A stretch of 64,000 bases of DNA from Nissolia schottii (GCA_003254905.1 QANU01094673.1:113447-177446); one strand, 5' to 3'. Shown: positions 12,400 to 24,350, counted from the stretch's first letter. Notes: generated by a model from the letters alone, not told the origin. Translations and numbers: made by a program.

Positions 12400-13100
12400 G
12401 GATCGGAGAATTTGATAAAGGAGGATACTGTACTGGACAAATTGATCGGCCCAAGAAGTAGGTCCATTATGTAGATAACCCACAGACAATGGACCTGGCC
12501 CAATGAGGAAGATGAGAATGTGGAGATGAGAAGGTAAGTTCATAATAATCATTTCTCTTGATAAGAGATACGCGGGGAACAGTTAAGAGAAGAGTTCGGA
12601 ATATATCCAAGATATTCGGGACAAGAAGTCTCACTCAATCGATTGAGGTCAAAAACCCTAACTCACGTTATAAATAGGGAGAGGAGACTAGTCTCAGGTA
12701 TGTTATTAACCCCACACTCCACATGTAACACCACGCTCTTTCTTGCATTTATTTGTACAATGTAAATAGGTAGATAATTTATTTAACTAGGTTGGATAGG
12801 CTCCATCAATCTATTACCAGGTCAACTAGGTGTATAAAGGGGAAAAGCATTTCCTTAAATCTTTAGTTGTCAGTTAAGCCTCAAGAACTCCATCGGCCAA
12901 TGGCTCCACCTTTAATTTATGTCTGGATGCCCAAGGGGCTTCTTGATATGAATTAATATGTTCTCCTAAACTCCTTAAATACCCTTGTCTCAATCTAGAA
13001 CTATCTTAGAAAATTAAGCCCTTTCAAATTTACTCGAGTAACAGTTTTGGTGTTACGTGCGGTTTCTAGAGCCCGAACCCATTTTTCTTTTCACATAAAG
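12400..13100 (+). repeat. Probable degenerate LTR (promoter part)
   Basis: The stretch resembles the promoter half of a plant LTR: a TATA box (TTATAAATAG, 12668-12677) follows a purine-rich block. No clean TG..CA ends or target duplication could be found, and no pol gene is attached. Assignment rests on general appearance only. Confidence 0.3.
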
Positions 13101-13104
13101 TATT

Positions 13105-13860
13105 TTAAGGGTAAATTATATTCATTAAAATCTTTTTTAGAGTAAAATTATTAATTTTACCTCTTTTTAATTTATTTTGATTTTTTGGGGCCAAAATGTC
13201 TCTTTTAGGTCCCAAAACACCTTGAATCGCGCTCGAAAATTATACTTCACACCACGTTGGTCACCACATATGCATGATGACACGTGGCATGACACGTGTT
13301 TCCATGCATGTGTTTCTCCCTGCCACTTGGTCATTCGGCCAGCATCCTCATGCTGAAGGTAATTTATTGTTGTGTTAAAGTACATGGCTCAAAAGCATAA
13401 TTTACAAAAAAAAAAAAAAAAAAACATTCAAGCCATGTTCCCCATAGAAGCGCTCTTCAACTCTCCACCATATCTCAACCAAAAATTCAGTTTCTTCTTC
13501 TCCTCCCCTTCACTAAAATTCATTGCTCCTCTCCTCTTCCATTTCTCACGGCCACCACCACCAAAGAGCCACCACCATCACAAGCTATTTCATCCTCTTA
13601 GCCACAAATCATTCCATACTCGACCCCAAGAGGAAGCAGCTCCATCCTTTGTCTTTTTCATCATCAATTCTGGGTTCCATTCCTCATTCCATCAAGCAAA
13701 ATGGGGTCTCGAAGGAAAGGACAAATCAAGGAAGTTTGAGAGCATAAGTGGATTTCTTGGCCCGCTAGAGTTGAGGTTTTATCTTTCAAGAGAAAGGCTA
13801 AGCCATTCTAATCTTTTTACTCTCTTTTGTGTTGTTAAAAAATATGAATGCATGTATGTT
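13105..13860. other. Non-coding stretch, nothing recognised
   Basis: AT-rich DNA with an A-tract of about 18 bases at 13405-13423. A plus-strand frame of 163 codons (13372-13863) is rich in His, Pro, Ser and Phe, starts inside the A-tract and matches no family I know. I treat it as chance. Confidence 0.35.
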
Positions 13861-14164
13861 TGAAGGCTGAATTTGGATACTTTGATTTGGATTATGTTGA
13901 GAGAAAATAGTTAGGAAAATGCATGTTAAAGATCTTAACTAGAAATGTTAAAAAATCTTTGGGAAAATCCTGGAACTATTTTGGTTTGCATGAGTATTGT
14001 ATGCAGGGATTTTAATCTTGGAAAACTAACCTTGTTGAAATCTACACGAAAAAGTGAGTTGGGGTGTTAAGTTTCAAAAATTTTGAAGTCCATACGAATG
14101 TTTTGAGTATTTGATGTCAATCTTTCTCAACTTGGACTCTAGATGATAGACTCCAAGTTACGTG

Positions 14165-17033
14165 ATACACGGTGGTTGGCGCTAAACGCCTTGTTTTATT
14201 CCTATTCGCTGCTAACTCCCGTGAGAGTTAACAGTCGGAATGAAATCAATTCCTGTAGCTGCAAAGATTCCGGTATGTCCTACTGACCTGACCATGGTCA
14301 AGTGCTCTAAGCGGTTTATCTTCCTATTCACTGCAATGATCTAACCGCGCCTCACCGTAACGTAAAGAAGACGGAGGAAAGGAAAGAAGTGGAATCAGAC
14401 TCAGTTTCAGTTCATCACAGGGATTCGGAAGTAGCTGATTCAGTAGCAGAATCTGTTGATTTAGCAGTTTCAGTAGCCGTATTTGATGATGTTGATGTTT
14501 CAAAGTAACTTCAGGAATCGATCTCAGATTTAGCATTGAAGATAAGGACAGAAGAAGATAGGTAGCTTTCCGCCCTAACTAAAACATCTAAATCTTAATA
14601 GGATGCAGCTCGTCCCGATCTGTCTCCGGTCGTAACTAAGATAGATCGATTAATCTCCGAGAAGTCCTAAAGCGGAAGTCATCTATTGAGGACAGGACTA
14701 GGCAGACGGAGGTCTAGGAGCTTGAATAGCTTACTGAATTAGCTCAGTAAGGCCTACAGCTTCTCTTGAGTCTATAGGAGTTCAGTCGGGAAGATCAGGG
14801 CAGATATGCCCCGGAAAGCAAGAAATCCCTAAATCCAGTTAGTTGGAAATCTTCTTTAGGGTAAAAGGCTGGTTTAGCTCAACAATTGATAGATTGCGTT
14901 ATATTGTCCGCTTCGTTCTATTTGCCGCTAAAAGCATTCTGTCCTGATGGTTTAAAAACCTAAAAAGATGGCAGTTATCACCTGCTGACGAAGTGGTGAG
15001 GTTTGCAGAGAATACACTAAAGATCTCCTAGCTTCTAAAAGAAGAAATTCTCACAGGCCTTTATTTCAAAGTTTCAGATTCGATTCCAAGGCAGCTTTTC
15101 TTTAGTCCTCAGGATATGATTCTTTAGTATGTTACCAGGGGCTGAGCTCAATAGCAACTTACTCAAAGACAAAGACTGCGGCTACTTTAGCCTCAGTATG
15201 TTCCTACAGTGAGGATAGGGGAATCCCCGGTGGTAAGGAATCCAAATAGAATCCAAGGGAATAGACTTCCTTGCTGCCGAACTTCTAAGAAGAAGCTGGG
15301 CCTGTAGAATGTAGAAAAGAAGACTAACCTTTCGGGCGAGTATTAGAAATAGAATGCCTTGGTTTAGACTTCTAAGGAAGGGCTTTTCTTTTGTAACTAC
15401 CTAATCCCCCTGGAGGGTAAATGGCCTGATCTTTGCTTTCAACTAAGACTAAGGAAATAGCTGAAGCTGCAGTTACAGAGGGGAGAATTGGAATTGAATC
15501 CAAGGCTTTGCCTCTAGCTGATCTGATTCTCTAGTGAGTTCCCCAGGGAATGCAACAGAGGAATCTACAGCAATCTTTGAATATGAGATTTAGGCTGAGG
15601 CTTTGCCTCTAGCTACTATCGGATCATCTTACCTTCTAAGGCAGTTTTCTACTAATTCAATCGATGTTTTCACCTTACTTAACTAGAGAGCAGATGCAGG
15701 AGGGGAAGACCGGGCTTTCGCCCCAGGCTTGATTCTTCCTGTTAGGCGGAATGAATAAGGGATTGATTTCATACTTTGTAGAGTCGAAAGAGACTTGCTA
15801 CTATTGATTCCTTGACTTCGAATATGGTTTACAGGTCGACTTCAGTGAAGACTACTCTATAATCTTGGATTCCTTTGAAGAAAGGAGTACTAAGGTACTT
15901 TATGACTTGGTATTAAGGATATCAACGATTGTTAGACAAGAACAATCAACTTTAACTATTTACTTCCACAACTTCTCTAGATTCGATAGAATTCTCTTGC
16001 TTAAGCACCTAGCATGTCATCACAAGAGCTACAAGCTAAAAGCACTGATGAGGAACCATAGGCTTTACGAGTTAGCTGTCTATTCTGGTAAAAAGATGTT
16101 ATTCCGCTTCAGAGACTCCTTGAATCTACTCCCTGGCAAACTTAGCGACCTAGCTAAGAATCTATGACCGGGTCTAGGCCCGAAAGGCTCTATCCCATAT
16201 GAAGAGGTGAGACTGTCAAATCTGGCAAGTATGAAAGAAAGCTTATTAGACTATATGAAGAAGGACATCCTTCTCCTTGGAGGTGTAATGCAAAAAGCTC
16301 AAGAGATATATTGGAAGCTGTACAAGGTGGACATAGAAAGCAAGATAACCCTTTCCTCACTGGCTCTAACAATCTTTCGTAAAAAGTTTTACGATCCTAA
16401 GACTTTTCCTATCCATATCCCAAGTCAGGTGCAAGACACCTTCATTCGTCGTGGTTATTATGGGGGGCATTCTGATGTGTATAAACCACATGGGGAGAAT
16501 CTCTTTTACTATGACGTTAATTCTTTATATCCATTTGTCATGAAGACTTTTCCAATGCCCGGAGGTGAGCCAAAATGGTACAGGAATTTGTATGGATTGA
16601 GATAATATGTTTGGCTTTATTGAAGCATATGTTACTTGTCCAAGTACTATCGACAGACCCTTTCTACCCTATCGGGACAAAAATAACACTTTAATCTTCC
16701 CAACCGGTTCCTTTATTGGAGTTTACTACAGTGAGGAATTCAAATATGCAAGAAGCCTTGGCTACACAGTGCTCCCTCTCAGTGGCTATCTCTTTGAGAA
16801 TCTGATGGAAAGTCCATTTGTAAGCTTTGTTAGCTCCCTATCTGAGAGCAGACAAAAAAGTAAGGAATCAGGAAATGAAGCCTTGGACTATATCTATAAG
16901 ATCCTTATGAACTCTCTTTATGGCAGGTTTGGTATCAACCAAAAGAGCACAGTTACCAATGTCTGCACTTAGGGTAGAAAGGACTTTTATGTTAAAAATA
17001 CTGAATTGCTCTACGCTGGTCTGCTTATTGAGT
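14165..17033 (+). other. Nuclear insertion of mitochondrial-plasmid-like DNA (NUMT-like)
   Basis: Base composition changes abruptly from the AT-rich surroundings to a more balanced, CTAAG/AGGCTT-rich sequence typical of plant mitochondrial DNA. The right third encodes a broken protein-primed family-B DNA polymerase, a gene known from linear mitochondrial plasmids and their copies in plant mitochondrial genomes. The left part (14165-15800) holds no gene I recognise. Edges are approximate because the flanking repeat is itself degenerate. Confidence 0.68.
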
Positions 17034-17035
17034 AA
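15808..17035 (+). pseudogene. Family-B DNA polymerase of a linear mitochondrial plasmid (dpo-like), truncated and broken
   Basis: The reading frame shows a 3'-5' exonuclease Exo II motif (HNFSRFD, near 15960), an Exo III-like block (YMKKD, near 16250), polymerase motif A (YYDVNSLYPFVM, 16509-16544) and motif B (KILMNSLYGRFG, near 16898). This order is that of protein-primed family-B polymerases of mitochondrial linear plasmids, which replicate plasmid DNA from a terminal protein. Breaks: TGA at 16165-16167, a one-base loss near 16600 that shifts the frame, and TAG at 16970-16972. The C-terminal palm and thumb part with motif C is missing. It cannot encode a polymerase; it is a relic of organelle-to-nucleus transfer. 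Confidence 0.85.
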
Positions 17036-17380
17036 AACGACATTTTTGGGTGCATAAGAGCAAAACAGGAATTTAAAAAATTTAGAGGTAGAATATGGGT
17101 AAATGGACATGAAAAATGAGTTTGGGGTTATCAAAAACCTTAGGGTAGAGTCTTGAGCCCTTTGGGATTTGATAAAGAATAATTTTTTTTTGAGAAAATT
17201 GAGTTTTTCGGGCAAGAATGGAATCTGGGAAATTATGAAGGCAATTTGGGAAGTTAAGAAATTTTTGGACACTTAGGACTAAAAGGGGGATTAAGGTCTA
17301 AAACCATGTCAAAGTATCTCAAACTCCAAGTCCCTATTTGTAGGTAAGACGAATGAGCAATAATCTCTTAAGATTTTTTA

Positions 17381-18120
17381 ATGAATGTCTGTGTGAATGG
17401 TCATAATTGATTGTATACACTTAGACTCAAAGTCTTCCCCCTTTGGTTGTAACACATTACACCTTCCTCTATTACTTGCCTTGTATTGAACCACATTCAC
17501 ATCACATGGCCTAATGACTAGACTATGTGACTGCCTAGTTCTTTGATTTTCTTTACTAACAAGTATTCAAAATAGTTTTAAGAGTGTGATTAGTTTTTCG
17601 TTGGTATATTGTTCTTCATGAGCAGTTATCTCCCTTATTCTTTTGCAATAATTGTTGTGGTTTTATGTTTGTTATTGATGTTCTTGTTTTGCAGCAATTT
17701 TTGTATGTAACAAACAAAAGCATTAAGTAATTCAATTGTGATAGTTTTTAGGGTCTAGCTTGCCATTGTTATGCAATGTTCATGGTTAGGGGTGCTTAGT
17801 TCTTTGACTTCATTTATTTAGTGAGGTTGTGATTAGTGTGCAGAATTTTTGTCCTCTAGTATTTGATTCGTCTCCCCTAATTTTTAAGTCATCTTTCGCT
17901 ATTGGCCGGTAGCTGCCAGCACCATCCGACTCGAGCGGCGAGCCAACTCTGCTACTCAACACCACGGCCAACTTCGACTAGCGGCATCTGCCCGACTTGG
18001 GTCAACTTTATTAGCATCTCTAGCCTCCACCTCACTTCTTTTCTCTCCGTGGTGAACCTCATGCTTGTGAGTATAAATGTTGTATGTTCATAAAAAAATG
18101 GATGTACCAATAATTATTCG
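17381..18120. other. Intergenic, nothing recognised
   Basis: Short chance frames only. A frame of 63 codons at 17902-18093 has no known domain. The stretch separates the retrotransposon relic from the 3' end of the MOT1 gene. Confidence 0.4.
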
Positions 18121-18124
18121 TCCT

Positions 18125-18130
18125 TTTATT
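18125..18130 (-). terminator. Likely polyadenylation signal of the MOT1 gene
   Basis: AATAAA on the minus strand (TTTATT on plus), about 225 nt after the stop codon. It is the best match in the 3' flank. Confidence 0.4.
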
Positions 18131-18353
18131 GATAAAAACAGTTGTCTCCGTGTCAACCACCATGCACGCAGAGACGGAGAGCAAAAGCCAGCAAAGTTAT
18201 TAACTACTATGGACTTTACAATTACAGAACAACTCTAAAAACATCTTTTAAAAAGAATACGCACACTCTCACTGAGGAGTACTTACACCAATAAAACACT
18301 AGATAAGCAGATAAGGAACAAGGAACCATATCCTATTCCACACTACGTTTTCT

Positions 18354-19790
18354 TCAGTGGTCTTCAGGGCTCTTCTGCATCCAAATGGCAGACAGTGGCT
18401 TATCCTTAGTCCAATCCCTTAGCCTAAGAATCACATAAACAATCGTCCCAACCAAAAACCCAAGAGCAGCACTCGAACCCACCAACGAAACCGCAGTGCA
18501 AATAAGCATCACAAACGAATCTTCTTTTGTATTCATGTCCCTGCAGCACATGGCCAGTTCAATCCCAGCAAACAAGAGCAACACACCCAAGATACCAACC
18601 GGATACTGGCTCAAAATGTGTGCCAAAGAAGACCCCAACACCAATCCCAACACCAATTTTGCCGCTCCGAGGAGCGCCACGCAGCCCCCGCTCCTGCCAC
18701 CGAATTTATACTGTCCTGCGAGTCCGCCTGCCCCGTGGCAGCTCGGCATGGCGCCAAACCAACTGCCAACCAAATTCATCAGCCCAACTGTAACCGACAG
18801 TGACGTGGCAGAGAAATCTTTACCCGGGAACAGGTCCGATGACAACTTGCAAACGGCGATCACAGAGTTCAAGATTGACAAAGGAAGTTGAGGGATTGCA
18901 CCTTTAATAAAACCTTTCTTCCATGCATGCCTAGAGAATTCCACCACTTCTATGGAAGAAGGCCCAAACTTGATATCGTGAACCAACTCAGGCCTTCTTA
19001 CGAAGGCCAGAACAACGCCCAACACGAACACTATGAAAGCAGAAGGAAGCGAGAATATAATCTTCCTCACTCTACCAAACCTCTTTTCGTCCCTCTTCTG
19101 CCCCAGATCGCGATCTTCTGGAGCACCACAGCATCCTCGATTCTGCTCGCCAGCACCGTTCACTATAACAATAAAACAAAGACAAACAATGGCTAAAACC
19201 AACCCATCCAGCCCAAACCAATGCCTATCACCTATAGCTTTAGATTTAGGCAAATTCTGTACTTTCCTGATATACTTGACAGCTGTCAACGCAAATGACA
19301 AGCCCTGTGCTAGTTGAATTCCCCTCACAACACACAAGGGAATCAGCCTGTACGCCAGCTGCATCAGGCCGGTCACGCCGAGGACAAGCAGCGCACCGCC
19401 GGTCAAGATTCCGGCTGTCATGATCTCCGGGACGCCGAACTCGGTGTCTGATAAGGCCTGGGCGGCGATGGACTTCATCGGCTGGACAGGCATGGGGACG
19501 CCGTAGATGGCGCCGGTGAGGATGTTGGAGACGCCAGTGAAGATCAATGTGGTCCCGAGGTTGAGGTCCCTGGCGAGGGTCAAGGCCAGCACTAGGGGTA
19601 TGTAGGTGCCGAGGTCACCCATGGCACCGTTCAGTTCGGCCCATTTTGAACGGAAAACCAAGTTGGTTTTCACTTTCTCAACGACACCTTTGGCTGAGAA
19701 ATTACCTGTGGCTAAGGCTGGAGGAGGTGGAGATATCTGTGCTGCTTCGGGATCTGAGATCGGAATCGAAGGGGGGTTTTGGCGTGACAT
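18354..19790 (-). CDS. Molybdate transporter, MOT1 family (intronless)
   Basis: Predicted 478-aa membrane protein of the MOT1 family, a branch of the sulfate-transporter-like proteins that moves molybdate for molybdenum-cofactor enzymes such as nitrate reductase and, in legume nodules, nitrogenase. After a Ser/Pro-rich cytosolic leader (about residues 1-45) come ten or so hydrophobic segments. Two family signatures are plain: a first block with GAMGDLGTYIPLVLAL and PMPVQPMKSIAAQAL (about residues 55-110), and a second with GAMPSCHGAGGLAGQYKFGG (about 345-365). There is one exon, as in Arabidopsis MOT1 genes, and the length is usual (about 450-480 aa). The ATG follows a TATA box by about 145 nt. 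Whether it is the plasma-membrane (MOT1.1) or vacuolar (MOT1.2) type cannot be told from sequence alone. No break or missing signature residue was seen, so it is probably functional. Confidence 0.95.
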   Translation of the reverse strand: MSRQNPPSIPISDPEAAQISPPPPALATGNFSAKGVVEKVKTNLVFRSKWAELNGAMGDLGTYIPLVLALTLARDLNLGTTLIFTGVSNILTGAIYGVPMPVQPMKSIAAQALSDTEFGVPEIMTAGILTGGALLVLGVTGLMQLAYRLIPLCVVRGIQLAQGLSFALTAVKYIRKVQNLPKSKAIGDRHWFGLDGLVLAIVCLCFIVIVNGAGEQNRGCCGAPEDRDLGQKRDEKRFGRVRKIIFSLPSAFIVFVLGVVLAFVRRPELVHDIKFGPSSIEVVEFSRHAWKKGFIKGAIPQLPLSILNSVIAVCKLSSDLFPGKDFSATSLSVTVGLMNLVGSWFGAMPSCHGAGGLAGQYKFGGRSGGCVALLGAAKLVLGLVLGSSLAHILSQYPVGILGVLLLFAGIELAMCCRDMNTKEDSFVMLICTAVSLVGSSAALGFLVGTIVYVILRLRDWTKDKPLSAIWMQKSPEDH

Positions 19791-19931
19791 TGTTTTGTTT
19801 GAAACTCCTTTGCTCTCAAAACTCTCGACTATCTGGTGTTGACCACAAGAGTGTAATTATCTATTGAGTACAGAAAATTAAGTCGACCTAATTGGACGCG
19901 TGAGGATGATTGGGTAACGGGAATTGGCTGT

Positions 19932-19939
19932 TATTTATA
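19932..19939 (-). promoter_or_regulatory. TATA box of the MOT1 gene
   Basis: TATAAATA on the minus strand, preceded by CCCC. It would place transcription start near 19905 and give a 5' UTR of about 115 nt. Confidence 0.65.
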
Positions 19940-19959
19940 GGGGACTAAGGTTCTAAAGT

Positions 19960-21590
19960 CAATGTTAGCGGGGAGAGGTTTTATTTGTCGAGAAATTTTT
20001 GTATTATCTTATATCACATTTGATATATATATCTAAAAATTTTATTAATCATTGATTAATTTTTTTTATATATCTAAAAAAATATATTAACCTTCACACA
20101 AACTTTTATGCAGAAGTTAGCAATATTTATCATTTATTTTAGACAAAAAATTCTACCCACTTCTTTTTCGGTCAACATATAATTAAAAATAATTTTGTAA
20201 AATTTTGATTACCTACATTTTCACCTTATTAATACTTACTCACTATTATTTTCTCATTTTAATAATATTAATTTATTTATTTCTCTTTCTTAAAGAATAC
20301 ATAAAAATTTGAGTGAGATTATTCTTTAAATAATATTAAATAATAAAACATTTTAATAAAAATACTCATTTTTTTACGTAAACTTATAGAGTTCAATTAC
20401 TATTAATGGATGGTGTAAATTTTTTTTTACATTAACAATAAATTAAAATTTGTTTTATTAGTATAAATAATTGATATTCTCTATTAATTTTTTAAAAGTT
20501 AAATATATTGAAAGCTTTGATTGAAAGACAGTGTATGATAAAAATTAAACTCAAACTTATTTTCTAAATAATAATATATGGATGTTCCAGTAAAACTTAA
20601 TTATGATGCCAAATAAGGAAACATATCTATTACGTAACTTTATAATTACTGTGCACGTTTTTTTCACCTCTCTTTTGTAAGGGAATGAAGCTCTAATGTA
20701 AAAAATTGTTCATGTTTAGTCTTTTGAATAGAAATAAAGATAAAAGAGCTTGAATTGAGTGATCATGTCAAAATTAGTCATGTTTAATCATGTGAATATA
20801 GATAAAAATTCAAAATTTTGAATTGTGTCTTTCCAATTTTAAGAAGGTTTCACTTATTCAAAAATTCTGTTTATTTTTCTCTCTTTATATAACTAAATAT
20901 GACTAATTTTAATATGAGAAAATTCATTCTCTTCTTTAATTATATATTTTATTAATTACATGAGTTTTCACTTTTCACAATTTAGATTCGATGTTGAACC
21001 GATGAAATATCTTCTTAGTTAGAAAACTTTTTTTATTCAAATACTTTATTATTTAAAGTATTTTAAATTTTAATAGGATTTAAAATATAATAATCCAAGT
21101 GTCCGTGCATGGAATTGGGTTAGAATTGATACTTAAAATTGAAATTGGGTTTATCAATTCTAAATTTTATTTTTGGCGACTCATTAAGAATTAGGATCAT
21201 GATTCCATGTTACAAATACATGAAATTCAATTATAACTAGCACAAGTCATTTCCAATTCTTAACTCATACCTCAAAAATTGTAAATTCTACGTGTTAATA
21301 TATTTTTTTTTTATTTTCTATTGAAATTGAGCACCTGGCTTTACAGGCAAAACACCATTGTTGCCACTTCTCAAGCAAAGCCATTGTTGTGACTTCACAA
21401 GAAAGGCCATTGTCGTGGCTTTACAGCAGATTCCATTGGCAGTGCAATGGCGACAGCGGACGGCGCAACAATGGAGATGGACGATGCAACATCAATGGTG
21501 CGTGGCGTGACGACAGTGGTGCACAATGCAACAGAGACGCAGTGATAGCTTGATAGTAGTGTAGTGGTAGACTGACATAGGGTCACAAAG
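19960..21590. other. AT-rich upstream region of MOT1
   Basis: No gene seen. The sequence is very AT-rich, with short inverted and direct repeats but no clear transposon ends. From about 21330 it becomes GC-richer, with GGCAGTGGCGAC-like phrases just outside the LTR element. Confidence 0.4.
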
Positions 21591-21594
21591 ACGA

Positions 21595-21754
21595 TGTGAA
21601 AGTCCATAGTATCAAGAAGAGATGAGAGTAAACTCAATGTGTACATTTCACTAATGATAAAAAGGTTAGTTATACAAGGGATGACAAGCCTTATATAGGC
21701 AACTAGATAGTAACTAGTCCTAACCAACTCTCAAACACAAATATATCTCTAACA
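21595..21754 (-). repeat. 3' LTR of the minus-strand element
   Basis: 160 bp. It shares with 27200-27359 the phrases CACTAATGATAAAAAGGTTAG and TAGTAACTAGTCCTAA. It ends at a GC-rich polypurine-like block (minus strand GCGGGCGGC). Confidence 0.85.
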
Positions 21755-22084
21755 GCCGCCCGCAAGTGGAGCATGCGTAGATTAGTATGTCCAGCTTGGA
21801 ATGAAAGTACAATATAAACTAATAAATGAGAAAAATACAATGACATAAGCCATAATCGCTCCGATATACAAAGAAAATATAGAAAACTAAAACATTGTTG
21901 ACAGTCGAAGTTCATAGCTCTACATCTGGCATCTCCATAACTCTCGTCCTAATCAAATAAAGAATCTCAAGTAAGTTGACTCGATGATATACACAACGGT
22001 CAAAAGTCAGTCCTCAACAACCTCTATGGCCTCCAAAAAAACAAGAAGTCCCAACTCGAGGATAATCATAAAATGCCAACACAA

Positions 22085-22225
22085 GCAAACGCTTAACCAC
22101 AACTCGGTAGAAGCAAATAATCCCAACACAGGAACAATGATCAAAAGCTTAACCAACACTTGGTAGAAGCAAACAATCCCAACACAGGAACAATCATCAA
22201 AAGCTTAACCACCACTCGGCAGAAG
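22085..22225 (+). repeat. Short tandem repeat inside the LTR element
   Basis: About two and a half units of roughly 57 bp, each holding AAGCTTAACCA, CTCGGTAGAAGC or a variant, and CCCAACACAGGAACAAT. Non-coding. Confidence 0.8.
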
Positions 22226-22824
22226 CTAACAAGAGCCATGAGGCTATATCAATCAACCCAATTAGAGTTGAAATAATGCTTAATCACCTTAACCATAATG
22301 CAGAATTTGAACAAAGCTTAACCATCAAGTGCAGAGGTTAAAATCACTACAAGAAATTACACTATTTCCGTCGGTATTTTCCGTCGGTTATGAGCCAGTT
22401 ACCGTCGGTGCATTGAGTTTCCGACGGATTTAGCGTCAGTCATCGGGCCGCCAATAAAGGGTTCGATGGAAACCAATTTTGCGTCGGAGGATGGAAGCCG
22501 ACGGTAACTTGAACCGGATTTCCGTCGGAACAATCCGGCGCTAATAATAATAGTATTTTCTGCAAATATTACCGTCACCTATAAGCGACGCTAATATTCC
22601 GTCGGTTAGTATTTACCGTTGTCGTCGATAATCGTGCTCCATTATACCGTCAGCTATAGCCGACGGTAATTGGCAAATATTAAAAAAAATTTCACTGCCT
22701 TTATTTTTGAATGATTGTTATTTATTTGAGTAACAATATTAATGTATTGATGTAAATAACATGATAATTTTATAATTAAATAAATAATTAAATAATATGT
22801 AATATACGATTACATTGATTATAT

Positions 22825-23178
22825 TCAGTCATTCACAAAGTCTTCATCCTCTACGTCATCCTCAGAATCATCCACATCCACGTCCACATACACGTTCCCA
22901 TCTACGTGTACGTTCACGTGCACGTTCCCATCCACGTTGACGTCCATGTGCACGTTCCCATCCACGTTGATGCCCACGTGCACGTTCCCCATGTTCACAT
23001 CCAAGTGGACGTTCACGTCCTTGTCCTCGTCCTCGTACCCGTCCCAGAAAGGGGAGTCGTAGTTAGGCTCATCCCAAAAAGGGGAGTCATAGTCAGGCTC
23101 GTCAGACTCGGGTGGGGTTGTTATGGGTTCGTCGTCTTCAATGACGATAAGAGCAGAAGGATGATCGCCCAAAATCAT
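22825..23178 (-). CDS. Unrecognised acidic repeat protein in the CACTA element (hypothetical)
   Basis: A 117-aa open frame. The N-terminal half is acidic, with a duplicated PDYDSPFWD-like phrase. The C-terminal half consists of degenerate units of the type DVNVDGNVH and ends in a Glu/Asp-rich tail. I do not recognise a family. It could be the last exon of a former CACTA gene or simply a minisatellite that happens to be open: the DNA is an array of ACGTTCCCATCCACGT units. Without transcript support I rate expression unlikely. Confidence 0.3.
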   Translation of the reverse strand: MILGDHPSALIVIEDDEPITTPPESDEPDYDSPFWDEPNYDSPFWDGYEDEDKDVNVHLDVNMGNVHVGINVDGNVHMDVNVDGNVHVNVHVDGNVYVDVDVDDSEDDVEDEDFVND

Positions 23179-23359
23179 ATGGAGCTACGCTATAGAAACT
23201 TAAGTTCACAATGTATTATCAAAAAGTAATTACAAGCTACACTAGTTATACACTTAAGCTCACAAATATATACATACACCCTTAAGTTCAAATCTGCTAT
23301 GATCATCAACCTCACAACAATTCTAATTCCTCAACTAGTGGCAGACAATTCCAATCACA

Positions 23360-23560
23360 CACAAGTACACAAACACACAAACACACAACCTCACACACAA
23401 ATACACAAACACACAAACACACAGAACCACCCCAACAGAACCACAAACAAATACACAAACACACAAACACAAACACACAACACACATCAGCCGCGCACAC
23501 AAACACACCCACACAACACACATCAGCTAGCTAGCCACGCACACAAACACACATAGTGTC
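23360..23560 (+). repeat. (ACACAA)n-type simple repeat in the CACTA element
   Basis: Imperfect ACACAAAC and ACACAA units over about 200 bp. All six frames here are low-complexity. Confidence 0.85.
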
Positions 23561-24160
23561 AATCCCAAATCACAACACACACGTTAAACAGAGAAAGCAG
23601 AGATAGTGTAGGAGAAGCTGGTCGACCCGTAGTTGCGGAGTGGAAGTGGTGGCGCGGCAGTGACGAGCGCGGTGGAGAGGAGAGGATTGCGCGGCAGTGG
23701 CGAGGGCGCGGGCACGGCAGTGCGAGGGCGAGGGCGGTGCGGGCGCGGTAGTGCGAGGGCGAGGGCTGTGGCAAGGGCGCGGGCGCGGCAGTGCGAGGGC
23801 GGTGGAGAGGAGAGGGCGGTGGAGAGAAAGAAGATGAAATGAGGAGAATAGAAAGGAAAGCTGGTTAAATAATCTGCCCGACGTATTATCGTCGGAGATC
23901 ACCGACAGTAACTTCAAATAACCGCTCGTAAAAATCGAATTCAAAACACAGCGTTTAATTAAAACATTTACCGCCGGTTAGCTATAGATACCGACGGTAA
24001 CCAAATAATTTTGGCGCCAAGTGACATTACCCGGAACCAATTTCGAAGTCATCACCGTCGGGACTTCCTACCGATGGTAACGCCTCAGTATTTTTCGTCT
24101 GTCACCACCGACGGTAAATTTCGATTAGGGTTTTCCCGTCAGATTATGCCGACGGTAATG

Positions 24161-24350
24161 CACAATTTTTGCTAAGCCCTGGCGACACTTTAATTGAGCG
24201 ATTGATAAAGGCCAGGACCAACATGGTTGTAATCAAGTTGGGAAAACAATGGTTGTTAATCCCCAACACCTGATTACAACCACCTTGGCCTTGGCCTTTA
24301 TCACTCTCCCAATTAACGTGGCGCCAGTAATAAGCTCAGCAAAAATTAAT
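24161..24350 (+). repeat. Long foldback 1 in the CACTA element
   Basis: The left arm (24161-24245) pairs with the reverse complement of 24260-24350 over about 80 bp with few mismatches. The best-paired part is GGTTGTAATCA against TGATTACAACC. The loop is about 20 nt. The transcript would form a long hairpin on either strand. Confidence 0.75.

Larger units (their letters stand above)
13860..17380 (+). repeat. Retrotransposon-related repeat split by mitochondrial DNA
   Basis: The flanks 13860-14160 and 17034-17380 resemble the interior of the solo LTR at 37794-40765. In particular 17100-17160 (TTTGGGGTTATCAAAAACC, then GTCTTGAGCCC) parallels 39230-39290. No full LTR ends were found here, so this is an older or related copy. 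The middle, about 14165-17033, is foreign mitochondrial-type DNA. Confidence 0.55.

Noticed and set aside
13372..13863. 163-codon plus-strand frame
   Set aside because: Starts in an A-tract, has biased composition and no recognisable domain; probably retroelement UTR-like DNA.
18496..19317. Several plus-strand frames of 61-131 codons
   Set aside because: They lie antisense to the conserved MOT1 coding sequence and have no domain.
23299..23556. Thr/His-rich frame and antisense Cys/Val-rich frames
   Set aside because: Products of the ACACAA simple repeat in the CACTA element.
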